The notes beneath the pieces are model-generated. The model made no database searches and had not been told where the DNA came from. It saw only the letters and a program-made list of their open reading frames with translations. The position numbers were made by a program, and so were the translations under genes. From IMG/VR virus record IMGVR_UViG_3300027971_000110, positions 1-37,557 of that record: a DNA stretch of 37,557 bases; one strand, 5' to 3'. Below, in pieces: positions 1-7,683 of this stretch (position 1 is its first letter; the number at the start of each line of letters is the position of its first letter). This DNA comes from a virus.

Positions 1-125
1 CTACTAGAGACTATTTCAGCCCAGCAAACATAATAAGATACTAAAGTGTTCACAAAGCCACCAGCACTATCAGAAACGCTTGTTTTGGTGTTAAAGGTTA
101 TTCTATTTCTAAGTTGTCCAATCAT
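1..125 (-). CDS. Head-closure protein, partial duplicate of the right-end gene
   Basis: The ATG is at 125-123 and the reading frame runs off the window edge after about 41 codons. It repeats the first 41 codons of the gene at 37232-37552, apart from Asn41Ser. It exists only because the circular map was cut inside the gene and should be merged with the right-end copy. Its ATG overlaps the TAA of the preceding head-tail connector by one base (TAATG), so translational coupling is likely. Confidence 0.9.
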   Translation of the reverse strand, partial: MIGQLRNRITFNTKTSVSDSAGGFVNTLVSYYVCWAEIVSS

Positions 126-130
126 TAGAT
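1..130. repeat. Left copy of 130-bp terminal repeat (circular overlap)
   Basis: Bases 1-130 match 37428-37557 with one difference (C at 4, T at 37431). Bases 5-130 are identical. This is what a circular or circularly permuted genome looks like when an assembler runs past its own start. It carries a partial copy of the head-closure gene whose full copy is at the right end. The mismatch would change Asn41 to Ser in that protein, so it is either a population variant or an end-of-contig error. Confidence 0.95.
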
Positions 131-670
131 AAATATGTTAATTCTTTTGAATGGCTTCATTAATTCGTAAGCTGTAACTACGTTGCTGTTAGGTTTAGTA
201 GACTCAACACTAGATTCTCTGTATTCGTACAAGTCTGATAGCAATTTGAAAACTGCTGTTCTCATAGAGCTAGGAGGCTCACAATAGCCACAATTATAGG
301 TAAACCTATATTCCATTGAAGGATAATATAAAGTAGATATTTTCTTATAGTTAATACCTATAACAGTATAACTACCATCTTCTAAGGTTACCCAATCTTG
401 GCCATCAAAATACTCTACGCTTAGTATCGTAGAGATAGGCACATAAGGAAGTTCAATTAAATCATCTACATAGGCTATAACTTGTAAAGTTCTTTCAGTC
501 ATAGCAACTCCTGCATATTGCTCTAGTCTAACTCTTGCACTTGTTATTAGGGCCTCTATTAAAGTATCATCTTCTGAGTAATCTACCCTAAGATAGTTCT
601 TCGCTTCAGTAAGTGTTATTGGCTCTGATATAATCTCGGATAAAACCGCCACATCTCTTAGTATCTGCAT
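125..670 (-). CDS. Head-tail connector (HK97 gp6-like adaptor)
   Basis: This 181-residue protein has the layout of the phage gp6-like head-tail connector family. An N-terminal helical block (residues ~17-55: PITLTEAKNYLRVD, then DDTLIEALITSARVRLEQYAG) is followed by a central beta-rich part and a C-terminal helix. Proteins of this family form the ring under the portal to which the head-closure protein and tail attach. The position fits: it lies just after the major capsid gene and its stop overlaps the start of the head-closure gene. It has its own likely promoter (685-713), placed after the terminator that follows the capsid gene. Confidence 0.85.
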   Translation of the reverse strand: MQILRDVAVLSEIISEPITLTEAKNYLRVDYSEDDTLIEALITSARVRLEQYAGVAMTERTLQVIAYVDDLIELPYVPISTILSVEYFDGQDWVTLEDGSYTVIGINYKKISTLYYPSMEYRFTYNCGYCEPPSSMRTAVFKLLSDLYEYRESSVESTKPNSNVVTAYELMKPFKRINIFI

Positions 671-684
671 TATGCTAATTTTTA

Positions 685-713
685 CAAAAATACTTAAAAT
701 TTAATGTAAACAA
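685..713 (-). promoter_or_regulatory. Putative Bacteroidetes-type promoter for the connector/tail genes
   Basis: Read on the minus strand, TTG (713-711), 18 bases, then TATTTTTG (692-685) matches the Bacteroidetes pattern TTG-N17-23-TAnnTTTG. The connector ATG lies 15 bases further on. It sits directly after the hairpin and T-run that end the capsid transcript, so it would restart transcription of the downstream genes. This is motif matching only. Confidence 0.5.
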
Positions 714-741
714 AAAGGGATAGCTTTCTAGGCTATCCCTT
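712..741 (-). terminator. Rho-independent terminator after the major capsid gene
   Basis: On the minus strand a perfect 10-bp stem (bases 741-732 pairing with 724-715) with a 7-nt loop is followed by five T's. It lies 23 bases past the capsid stop codon. It probably limits read-through, so capsid mRNA would be far more abundant than the connector and tail messages. Confidence 0.85.
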
Positions 742-763
742 GTATTGTAAATCTAATTAAAGA

Positions 764-1930
764 TTAAGCAACGTTACCGAAATCACCATATACAAACGCA
801 CCAGCGTAGTAGATAGGGAATGCAATTCTAGCCTCAACACGAACTGTGATTAAGTTCTTAGTGAAGTTATCACCATCCATTTCAGAGAACTGAACAGAGA
901 TACCTTGATTTTGCATAATTTGAGCACCCATAGCCCAGTCACCTACTAAGAACTTATCTACTGCGATTGCAGTTGACTTGTAAAGAGGGATACCAGCGAT
1001 AGATACACTGCCATCAGTAGTAACTACTGTAGAAGCAGGTAAGCTATAAGCAGCGTTAGTGTTCTTAGTGTTCATAATAGCAGCCCAATCTAATGGGTTA
1101 ACTAAGATACCAGTTGCAGAATAGTTAGTTGACTCTAATTGAGCAATAGCTTGTACTAATTGCTCTACGTCTACAGTTGCAGCACCAGTTGCAGCAGTAG
1201 CTACACCAGTAATACCTTGTAAGTTAGGAGCAGTACCGTTACCACTTAATAATTGAGCATCTTCTGCGATTAAATACTTCTCTAATAAACGAGATTGTAA
1301 GAAAGAAGTCATAGCAGGTATATCATCTAACATTTGACGAGAGATACGAACATAACCAGCAATATACTGAGCAGCTGCATCTTTCATTGTGATGTCAAAA
1401 TCAACTTGTGCTTTAGAAGATCCTTGAGTTTGAGCTGCTGGATCACCTTCTCCACCACTTTCGTAAGGGAAAGTAAATAAACCTTGATTGATTGAACCGA
1501 TTGGTAACAAGCTTCTCATATGCACCTTACGAGAAGGAAGAGCATAAACTTGATTAGCGTATTGACGAGTGATGTCACCTGTAAGGTTAACCGCTTCTGT
1601 CATTGTACCAACTGCTTTAGTATCTAAGATAAAGCTTGAACGTTTTTGTTCACCACGAGCTAATTTAGCAATACTATCAGAATTGTTCTCGATAGCATCA
1701 GCAAGGGTAGCGTTAAACCCTTTTACTTCTGTTTGATTCATTTTAACACGATTGTTTTTTGCTTCCATTTTTTCAATTTCATCCTTAACAACTGAGATTG
1801 AAGCTTTAGTAGCTTCTAATTCAGCCTTTACGCTTTCTAATGCACTAGCATTATCAGCCTTTGCACTTTCGATTGCTCCGTTTACTTCGGATTTAATGCC
1901 TTCGAATGCACTTTTAATTTCTTCTACCAT
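764..1930 (-). CDS. Major capsid protein, HK97 fold, with N-terminal scaffold-like region
   Basis: This is a 388-residue HK97-family major capsid protein. Residues ~1-65 are charged and strongly helical (EEIKSAFEGIKSEVNGAIES, then KAELEATK and KDEIEKMEAKN), like the delta scaffold domain that the prohead protease removes. The rest carries the usual sequence of the family, including RKVHMRSLLPIGSINQGLFTF, YIAGYVRISRQMLDD, a NPLDWAAI segment and a C-terminal VEARIAF strand. It follows the prohead protease with a 1-base TAATG overlap. A strong terminator lies downstream, as expected for the most abundant structural protein. Cleavage is probably near residue 100, but the exact site cannot be read. 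Confidence 0.93.
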   Translation of the reverse strand: MVEEIKSAFEGIKSEVNGAIESAKADNASALESVKAELEATKASISVVKDEIEKMEAKNNRVKMNQTEVKGFNATLADAIENNSDSIAKLARGEQKRSSFILDTKAVGTMTEAVNLTGDITRQYANQVYALPSRKVHMRSLLPIGSINQGLFTFPYESGGEGDPAAQTQGSSKAQVDFDITMKDAAAQYIAGYVRISRQMLDDIPAMTSFLQSRLLEKYLIAEDAQLLSGNGTAPNLQGITGVATAATGAATVDVEQLVQAIAQLESTNYSATGILVNPLDWAAIMNTKNTNAAYSLPASTVVTTDGSVSIAGIPLYKSTAIAVDKFLVGDWAMGAQIMQNQGISVQFSEMDGDNFTKNLITVRVEARIAFPIYYAGAFVYGDFGNVA

Positions 1931-2661
1931 TAGTTAAAAATTTTAAATGATTGTAAATATTTGTTTACCTCTAGTTCCATAGAAATCATCGGATCAGCTT
2001 CCTCAGTTGGCAATGCTTCTTCAGCGGTTGGCTCAGGTGTGATTGAATCTACATCTTCTATTTCAGATAGATATTGTTGTAATTGTTTAAGTTTAAGTTC
2101 TAACAGCTCGAATGTTTCGTCAGTAAAGTGTCCATTTCTCAAAGACTTAATGGTCTTACCCATCTCATCTACTAGAGTTGACTTAATTTGACTTTTAACT
2201 CCAACTGTTGGTGTATTAGCGTTTGCACCCCACAATACGGAACTTCCCTCAAACAATTTAATTTCATTGATTTCATTGTATCCTGATTTTGCTTGTGACT
2301 TGATAGTCTGAAATCCGATACTATGTTCTGTGATATGACCATCTTTATACAACTCGTATAGGTCGTTGCCTAAGGTTGTATTAGGTAGTTTAACACTTGC
2401 CTTTAATCCAAAGGCATCTTCGCTAATCTCAAAAGGTTTAGCAATAGGCTTGTCTGTAGAATGGTTCATTAAATGCCACACTCTATTTTTAGCTTGTGGG
2501 CCATTCTCTTTTAAGGTTTTAGTAAAAGCACCTGGTGTAATAATATCACCATCGCTATCTACGTTACCAAATGCAGAATAGTAGACTGTAATAACTCTAC
2601 TATTGTCTTCCATATCTATGGGAGCACCTTCAATCGACTTTTTGTTATAAAAATTACTCAT
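1930..2661 (-). CDS. Prohead protease (HK97 gp4-like, S78/U35 family)
   Basis: This 243-residue serine protease matures the capsid by cutting the scaffold domain of the major capsid protein and itself. The family pattern is visible: YYSAFGNVDSDGDIITPGAF (residues ~28-46), the catalytic-His segment HLMNHSTDKPIAK (His67) and the catalytic-Ser segment EHSIGF (Ser114). The C-terminal ~80 residues are acidic and rich in Glu and Pro, probably a self-cleaved or scaffolding tail. It lies between the gpF-like minor head gene and the capsid gene, the standard order. Confidence 0.92.
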   Translation of the reverse strand: MSNFYNKKSIEGAPIDMEDNSRVITVYYSAFGNVDSDGDIITPGAFTKTLKENGPQAKNRVWHLMNHSTDKPIAKPFEISEDAFGLKASVKLPNTTLGNDLYELYKDGHITEHSIGFQTIKSQAKSGYNEINEIKLFEGSSVLWGANANTPTVGVKSQIKSTLVDEMGKTIKSLRNGHFTDETFELLELKLKQLQQYLSEIEDVDSITPEPTAEEALPTEEADPMISMELEVNKYLQSFKIFN

Positions 2662-2671
2662 ATTTATTTGT

Positions 2672-3502
2672 TTAAGCTACATACACCGTACAACATCGGC
2701 AGTTGCAGTTATTTACTGCTCCACCGTTCTCATCGTGTGCATATTGCATTTCAATTACACCGTATTTAGGAGTGTTTACTAGGAATGGTTGATTCACAGG
2801 TATTCTTACTCCACCGTCATCAGGATTCGTCTGTCTATCTAAGGCTTGATGCCAAGCTCTAGGTAGTGCTACATACTCAGCGTGAACCCATTGTTTAAGC
2901 AAAGGTATATTAATTCCTCTTGTTGCTCCCATCGCACCTGTACTTAAAGCTTGATGAGTTTCTGTTCTTGCGATTAATAAACTCCTTGCGTTATTTATTT
3001 TTCCTTCTCTTAAAGTCTGTATAGCCAAGCTATTTATTTCATCTCTTGATAGGTTGTTATCTTTTCCGTATTGTAATACGGTATTAAGAATCCTTGCTAT
3101 CTCGTTATCCGTTGTGTTCTGTATCCCAAACATCTTAGGGCCACTAATGGCTGTCCAATAGGATAACATAAAAGCTACCCACTCGTCTAAGATATTTAGC
3201 GGATCTATATCTATTGCTTCGTCTTTTTTATACTTGTCAAATATCTTTTGGTACCTCATCGCTGTGTAACCACCTGTACCTTCGTACAAAGTTCGTAAAA
3301 TATTAGAAACTTTGTTATTGTCGAAAAATGTCTTGTTAAAATTAGCCACTTGGTCTGCTCCTAGTTCTTGTACCAACTCTGCTGCTTTATTAAAATCATA
3401 CTGCAATGCTTCCTTTAGTTTAGGAGCAAATTCGTTTATTGATTTTCTAGCAATCTTTTGTTGCAGGTTAAACTGCTGAGAAGGTTGTAAGATTTTGGAC
3501 AC
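2672..3502 (-). CDS. Minor head protein, phage Mu gpF-like
   Basis: This 276-residue protein resembles the Mu gpF / SPP1 gp7 family of portal-associated minor head proteins, which enter the prohead and help package or eject DNA. The C-terminal half has the family signature: ARTETHQALSTGAM (~180-193), then WVHAEYVALPRAWHQALDRQ, and the Cys/His cluster HDENGG..NCNCRCC at the end, which probably binds a metal. It lies between portal and protease, separated from the portal stop by 5 bases. Confidence 0.85.
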   Translation of the reverse strand: MSKILQPSQQFNLQQKIARKSINEFAPKLKEALQYDFNKAAELVQELGADQVANFNKTFFDNNKVSNILRTLYEGTGGYTAMRYQKIFDKYKKDEAIDIDPLNILDEWVAFMLSYWTAISGPKMFGIQNTTDNEIARILNTVLQYGKDNNLSRDEINSLAIQTLREGKINNARSLLIARTETHQALSTGAMGATRGINIPLLKQWVHAEYVALPRAWHQALDRQTNPDDGGVRIPVNQPFLVNTPKYGVIEMQYAHDENGGAVNNCNCRCCTVYVA

Positions 3503-3507
3503 ACATA

Positions 3508-4911
3508 TTATTTTACTGGAGGTAAATTATAATCTCCTTGTTGTTGAGCATTACGAGGATCTTGTAGCATTGTAAGTTCCGCTACTGGTAGATAACCAGC
3601 AGGAATATAAATCTCATTCATCGTATCCTCTTGGATTGTGTCATAACGCATAGCTTGTCTTTTCTCGTTTGGAGTAATCCACCAAGATTGAGATAAGATA
3701 GCAGATAGTTCTTTCATATCCTCTTGTAGCTCTGGGAATACAGTAATATCAAAATCGATATAATAACCTTGTCCTATTTCACCTTCAAAGAATCTATTAA
3801 ACGCATCACGAATTAAAACTAATTCAGGAAGTACTACTTGTGTAAGCATTTCCTTCTTAGCTTCCTTCATATTGTTGTAAGTCTTGTTATCAGGATCGTT
3901 AAACAACGCAGAGTTCACTCCGTACACATTACACAACTCACGAAGCGTAATCTTCTCTGATTCTAGTAATTGCAAATCTACAGGAGATAATCCCATATTT
4001 ACCCAGCCTAACTTGGCACCAGCGATTAAAATTTGTCCTGCGTTTTGAACTATCTTGTTTTTAGTTCCGTACTGATTATAAAAATCTTCTTTCAACTTAC
4101 CAGCTTGTTCAGGGCCGAAGTCATTTGACTCATCTGCATACAAGATACCTTTAGGCCCTTGATTCTGCAACATACCTACAGAGGTATCCTTAGCATCGTT
4201 ACTGCGTTGTACAGTTCGGTAAGCAGCTTGTAAAGGCGACAAACCATATAATTGTTGACCATTAGTGTTAAAGTAAGGGTTAAAGTATTTTAAGTGAATT
4301 ACATCGTTTGCAGCCAACTGATCCCAACCTACTAAGGTAAATGAGTATCCTTCAACCCCATTAATAGTACCATCGCTGATGATAGCTACATATTGCGATG
4401 GAAGCACAACTAGTTCGGCAACCTTACCATTGGACAATCTATTAGCCCAGATATAAGAGTTGCCTGTAATAAGCTTATAGCCTACAATATTTTCTAATAA
4501 CTCTGATAAAGATTGGTATGGGTTTGGTCTTTCTAATAATTTGTTTAATGGGCTATCTGCAATCTCATCTACCGCTTTTACTCTAACTAACTCAGCTTTG
4601 GCTATATCAGCACCACTAGATGCGTTAGCCATCATTGCCTTGTAGGTATTTAGTTCTTTTTTGCTTTTAACCTTGTAAACGTAAAATGGAACTGTAGAAA
4701 TGGTTTTTGATATACGCTTGATGATAGAATAGACTTCGCTATTGTTATCATAGTCTTGTACGAACTTCGCATAATCCAAATTGGGATAGAGGGTTCTACC
4801 GCCAATCAATCCACCAAAATCAGAGAAAGGATTATTAAGAGTTGTTTTTATTTTAGTGGCTGCCTTTTGTTTAAAAGGATTCACCGCACTTAGTATGTCC
4901 GTTAACTTCAC
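3508..4911 (-). CDS. Portal protein (HK97-type)
   Basis: This 467-residue protein forms the dodecameric ring through which DNA is packaged and ejected. Its features match the HK97-type portal family: YAKFVQDYDNNSEVYSIIKRISKTISTVPFYVY near residue 50, the wing with PLNKLLERPNPYQSLSELLE and LITGNSYIWANR, and the LHLKYFNP-like clip/stem region (VIHLKYFNPYF) with YGLSPLQAAYRTVQRSND. It lies between TerL and the gpF-like gene. A TACTTTTG box and T-run lie 16 bases before the ATG, but with no TTG at a suitable distance. Confidence 0.93.
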   Translation of the reverse strand: MKLTDILSAVNPFKQKAATKIKTTLNNPFSDFGGLIGGRTLYPNLDYAKFVQDYDNNSEVYSIIKRISKTISTVPFYVYKVKSKKELNTYKAMMANASSGADIAKAELVRVKAVDEIADSPLNKLLERPNPYQSLSELLENIVGYKLITGNSYIWANRLSNGKVAELVVLPSQYVAIISDGTINGVEGYSFTLVGWDQLAANDVIHLKYFNPYFNTNGQQLYGLSPLQAAYRTVQRSNDAKDTSVGMLQNQGPKGILYADESNDFGPEQAGKLKEDFYNQYGTKNKIVQNAGQILIAGAKLGWVNMGLSPVDLQLLESEKITLRELCNVYGVNSALFNDPDNKTYNNMKEAKKEMLTQVVLPELVLIRDAFNRFFEGEIGQGYYIDFDITVFPELQEDMKELSAILSQSWWITPNEKRQAMRYDTIQEDTMNEIYIPAGYLPVAELTMLQDPRNAQQQGDYNLPPVK

Positions 4912-4969
4912 TATAAGATATTTTTACAAAAGTAACAAATTTTTAGCCTAATTCACATTGCTTTGCAAT

Positions 4970-6106
4970 CTAAACAATCCAACCTCGCTTGGGTTTTGCA
5001 TATTTCGTGTATATAGCATAACGCATAGCATCCATCAAGTGGTCACGAAACTTAACAGGCTCATCCATTGTATTGCCATCGTGATCCGTTTTCCATTTAT
5101 AGTTTTTAATCTCATCTAGTAAATCCAAAGATTCTGATTTTATAAATATCGGAAATGATTTTACCTTGTTCACTCCAGCAAAAACATCTTTAGCTGCTAG
5201 TTTAAGATTAAACCCAGCTTTATTTACCTCAGCTATTGTTTTAGGTTCTGCTGGATCTGCGAATATGTCATCTCTACGAGATAAGCCTAAGGATTTCATT
5301 CTATCAATCAAAAGTGAGGTAGACATCTTAGTATCATATATCATTTGCTCCACATATATGTCACCATCGAAGTTTTTACATCTTACTAGGGCAGTTTGAT
5401 GGTTAAAGCCAAAGTCAAGGCCATAAAACACATCTCCACCCTCAGGGAAGTTTCTTCTTCTTCTCCAATGCGAATAAATCGTTGCTTCACTAATTGCCCT
5501 TTCTCCTAGTCCGTAAACTCTCCAATATTCGTGGTCAGCTTCTCGTAGTCTTTCAATCTCTGCAATAATGGTCTTGTCCAAAAACGGATTGTCTTTGTAA
5601 GTCGTAATCGTAAAGTCAGTATCTTCTCTAGGAATGACTTTATCGTAAATCCAAGAGTAATAATCAGATGGGTTATAGTCTAAAACAATTTTATCAGTAG
5701 TTCTTAGGGCTAATTGCATCCAAGATTCATAATTCACCTCATTTGCCTCGTTAATAAACAAATAATGCCTTTTACGACCTCTAATCTTCTGAGGTTGGTC
5801 GGTAGATACAAATTCTACCGTATTTCCATTTAGGAAATATAAATTCTCTGACTTATTGTGTTTCTCTTCTGAGTATAGTCCATATTTAGACAATATCTCA
5901 ATAAAGTCTCTCATAACGGAACCTTTGATGCTCGGTAGGGATGAACGGCAAATAGTTAAGGTTTTCCCCTTCTCTTGCAACAGCTTTACAATAAACCAGG
6001 TAAGTACGTTGTAAGTTTTACCTGACCTCGTTCCTCCTTGCATCACAGAAATTCTCTTCTTAGATTCGTTCAATATCTGAAAGACGACATTGGTGGTTAC
6101 TTCCAT
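4970..6106 (-). CDS. terL: Terminase large subunit (ATPase and nuclease)
   Basis: This 378-residue packaging motor pumps DNA into the prohead and cuts the concatemer. The ATPase domain has Walker A GGTRSGKT (residues 24-31) and Walker B YLFINE (115-120, Glu120 catalytic). The RNase H-like nuclease has its acidic residues at Asp231 (YGLDFGFN), Asp284 (FADPAE) and Asp359 (HLMDAMRY), matching the Terminase_3 type. It is slightly short for the family but no key motif is missing. It is separated from TerS by an unusual 334-bp non-coding gap, so it may have its own transcriptional control or lie next to a packaging site. Confidence 0.95.
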   Translation of the reverse strand: MEVTTNVVFQILNESKKRISVMQGGTRSGKTYNVLTWFIVKLLQEKGKTLTICRSSLPSIKGSVMRDFIEILSKYGLYSEEKHNKSENLYFLNGNTVEFVSTDQPQKIRGRKRHYLFINEANEVNYESWMQLALRTTDKIVLDYNPSDYYSWIYDKVIPREDTDFTITTYKDNPFLDKTIIAEIERLREADHEYWRVYGLGERAISEATIYSHWRRRRNFPEGGDVFYGLDFGFNHQTALVRCKNFDGDIYVEQMIYDTKMSTSLLIDRMKSLGLSRRDDIFADPAEPKTIAEVNKAGFNLKLAAKDVFAGVNKVKSFPIFIKSESLDLLDEIKNYKWKTDHDGNTMDEPVKFRDHLMDAMRYAIYTKYAKPKRGWIV

Positions 6107-6440
6107 AGAAATAAATTAAAATTTTGGTTTGCTCAAGTCAAAGCTAATACTTTTCGTTTTATAGGAAGGTAGGGGTATCAATCATTAATATCCGATTATA
6201 TACGCATATATCCTTATTTATGAACGATAAATGACACATATTTGATTTATATAAGTCAAAAAGTAAAGTTATTGACTTACTTTGTTATAACACAAGTCAA
6301 GTTATAACTTTACGTAACCAAATTGGTAACATAGCTAAAAAGCAATTAGAAGCGATTTAAGACACTCTGTGTCATTTTGGATAGATAGTACTACTCAAAT
6401 ATAGATAATGGCTAGAATTGTCTTATATTGACAAATAGAG
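6107..6440. promoter_or_regulatory. Non-coding gap between terS and terL with repeated AAGTCAA and GTTATAAC
   Basis: This 334-bp stretch has no convincing reading frame over about 26 codons. It holds AAGTCAA at 6135-6141, 6253-6259 and 6294-6300, with the inverse TTGACTT at 6272-6278. TAAGTCAA (6252-6259) and TTGACTTA (6272-6279) form an 8-bp inverted repeat. The palindrome GTTATAAC occurs at 6284-6291 and 6301-6308. Smaller inverted repeats are ACCAA/TTGGT (6317-6327) and GACAC/GTGTC (6361-6373). Candidates are an operator array for a late regulator or the pac/cos recognition region. Confidence 0.5.
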
Positions 6441-6959
6441 CTATTCTTCGTAATTACCAGCTTCATTCTCTAATTCTACCTCCTTATCATACTCGTAAAG
6501 TGGTATATCTTGTATATTGGCAGCTTCATTAGCAGGAACCACAAAGCCACTATCTTCTAGTTGCATATTCTCATCACCATCTAGCTTAGGAACATCTTCA
6601 ATATGGTTTGCTTTTAAGACATTCACAGTAATCTGCTTCACAACATCACCTTCGTGAGCTACCTCTTGTCTTTCGATGTATCCTCTACGCTTACCTTTTG
6701 TCTTAAGTAAGAACATTGTAGCAAGTGTATCACCTTTAGCAATACGTTCCATCAGTTTGTGTTCCCCAAAGTCTAGCATTATCTCCTCAGGTTCTATTTC
6801 AGCTAGTTTCCTAGCAAACTCAGGATCATTCTTAACCCATACGTTATACGATGACCTAGATACCCCAGCTGATTCACAAGAGATGGTTATGTTACCGAAG
6901 TTCTCCTTGTAAGCTATGATAAAAGCTTCTTTAGTGATGTCTTTAAATTCTGCATTCAT
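6441..6959 (-). CDS. terS: Terminase small subunit (putative)
   Basis: This 172-residue protein is the first gene of the late arm. The N-terminal part (residues ~8-45: TKEAFIIAYKENFGNITISCESAGVS, then RSSYNVWVKNDPEFA) is a helix-turn-helix of the terminase-small-subunit kind, where 'AGVSRSSYNVW' looks like the recognition helix. A helical middle (KLMERIAKGDTLATMFLLKTKGKRRGY) may oligomerise, and the C-terminus is acidic. It would recognise the packaging site and load TerL. The call rests on the HTH and the position before TerL. The sequence around its start codon is duplicated ~50 bp upstream. Confidence 0.8.
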   Translation of the reverse strand: MNAEFKDITKEAFIIAYKENFGNITISCESAGVSRSSYNVWVKNDPEFARKLAEIEPEEIMLDFGEHKLMERIAKGDTLATMFLLKTKGKRRGYIERQEVAHEGDVVKQITVNVLKANHIEDVPKLDGDENMQLEDSGFVVPANEAANIQDIPLYEYDKEVELENEAGNYEE

Positions 6960-7021
6960 AATTATATTGGTTTTGGCATATTACTTCGTAATTTAAACTC
7001 TGCATTCATATTATTGGTTTT
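6942..7021. repeat. Direct duplication covering the terS start region
   Basis: The ~30-bp segment at 6942-6974, which includes the terS ATG and first codons, recurs at 6992-7021 with one substitution and a 4-bp gap. The upstream copy starts a 15-codon minus-strand frame (ATG at 7010) that also begins MNAEFK and then stops before the real start. It could be a decoy start or leader peptide, or simply the scar of a tandem duplication. Confidence 0.8.
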
Positions 7022-7053
7022 TATAATGTGTTATATAGAAAAATAAAAAAAAT

Positions 7054-7082
7054 CAATGTTAAACAATGTTAAGTCAATGTTA
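7054..7082. repeat. Three CAATGTTA direct repeats in helical phase
   Basis: CAATGTTA occurs at 7054-7061, 7064-7071 and 7075-7082, start-to-start 10 and 11 bp, so all three lie on one face of the helix. They lie 95-120 bp upstream of the terS start, a likely site for a late-gene activator or repressor. The cognate protein is unknown. Confidence 0.75.
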
Positions 7083-7334
7083 TAAATCAGAATAATGAAG
7101 GGCCCAAGGCATACGATTGTTTTTTGACACTAAAAAATATGGTAGGGGGTACCTATAGCCCAATATTATTTTTGTGCATACTTAACTAACTGATAATCAA
7201 TAGTCCTTTTGTCTTATAATTACCATTATGTTAAATAGAGGCCTTAAACCTAGGCAAAAGTAATGTAGTTTTATTATATTGATAGTTTACGCAAGCTTAG
7301 GCCAAAAGTAAAAACTACCTATTAATACTTATAA

Positions 7335-7432
7335 TACAATATAGACAACTATACTCTATACAGTAGATAATATAACTTGTATTAATATAATATATACAAT
7401 ATATATTGATTAATGTAACCCTATACAATATA
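7335..7432. repeat. Three TACAATATA copies in AT-rich tract
   Basis: TACAATATA occurs at 7335-7343, 7395-7403 and 7424-7432 inside a tract with almost no G or C. Such a tract could be a DNA-unwinding element or a binding array. With this base composition some repetition is expected by chance. Confidence 0.45.
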
Positions 7433-7462
7433 CCCTTATCTAATGTATACCAATTAGCTTAC

Positions 7463-7483
7463 TTAGTGTACTAAATACACTAA
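7463..7483. promoter_or_regulatory. Perfect palindrome, candidate operator
   Basis: TTAGTGTA (7463-7470) and TACACTAA (7476-7483) are perfect inverse complements around the 5-base spacer CTAAA. The size and symmetry suit a dimeric helix-turn-helix repressor. It lies about 105 bp before the first early reading frame. There is no downstream T-run, so it is not a terminator. Confidence 0.6.
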
Positions 7484-7587
7484 TTTAATTAACATATCCT
7501 TAACAATAATTAGACAAAGTTTAATTTTTTTTCACAATTTAACCCTATCTTTAGTATGCCAATATAAAACCAATTGGCCCTAATATT

Positions 7588-7683
7588 ATGGTATATTTAT
7601 TCATTATTCAAGTAGTTCTATTCTGTTTCTTTATTGCCAATGTAGGTAAGTTATTTATAAACCTTTTAATTGATAAGCAATGA
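7588..7683 (+). CDS. Tiny membrane peptide, 31 aa
   Basis: This 31-codon frame starts MVYLFIIQVVLFCFFIANVG and ends with a basic-polar tail (LLIDKQ). Nearly the whole peptide is one hydrophobic helix. Its TGA overlaps the ATG of the next small frame (ATGA), a standard translational-coupling arrangement, which supports its being real. It opens the early arm. The function is unknown; a host-membrane effector such as superinfection exclusion is possible but unproven. Confidence 0.5.
   Translation: MVYLFIIQVVLFCFFIANVGKLFINLLIDKQ

Larger units (their letters stand above)
7022..7587. promoter_or_regulatory. Divergent control region between early (+) and late (-) arms
   Basis: This very AT-rich stretch of about 566 bp lies between the two divergent units and has no gene. 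It contains three CAATGTTA copies one helical turn apart (7054-7082), two near-identical G(G)CCAAAAGTA elements (7253-7262 and 7301-7310), three TACAATATA copies (7335, 7395, 7424) and a perfect TTAGTGTA/TACACTAA palindrome (7463-7483). No full TTG-N19-TAnnTTTG promoter could be identified on either strand. Both main promoters should lie here, and a replication origin is possible. Confidence 0.6.

Noticed and set aside
6397-6404. TATATTTG on the minus strand as a terL promoter
   Set aside because: The only TTG upstream is 28 bases away, too far for the usual spacing.
7167-7174. TATTTTTG as an early + strand promoter
   Set aside because: It matches the -7 element, but the nearest TTG is 40 bases upstream; in this AT-rich region such 8-mers are expected by chance.
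7253-7310. Minus-strand TACTTTTG boxes (CAAAAGTA at 7255 and 7303) as the late promoter
   Set aside because: TTG elements are 26 and 29 bases away, outside the accepted spacing; kept only as a repeated motif in the control region.
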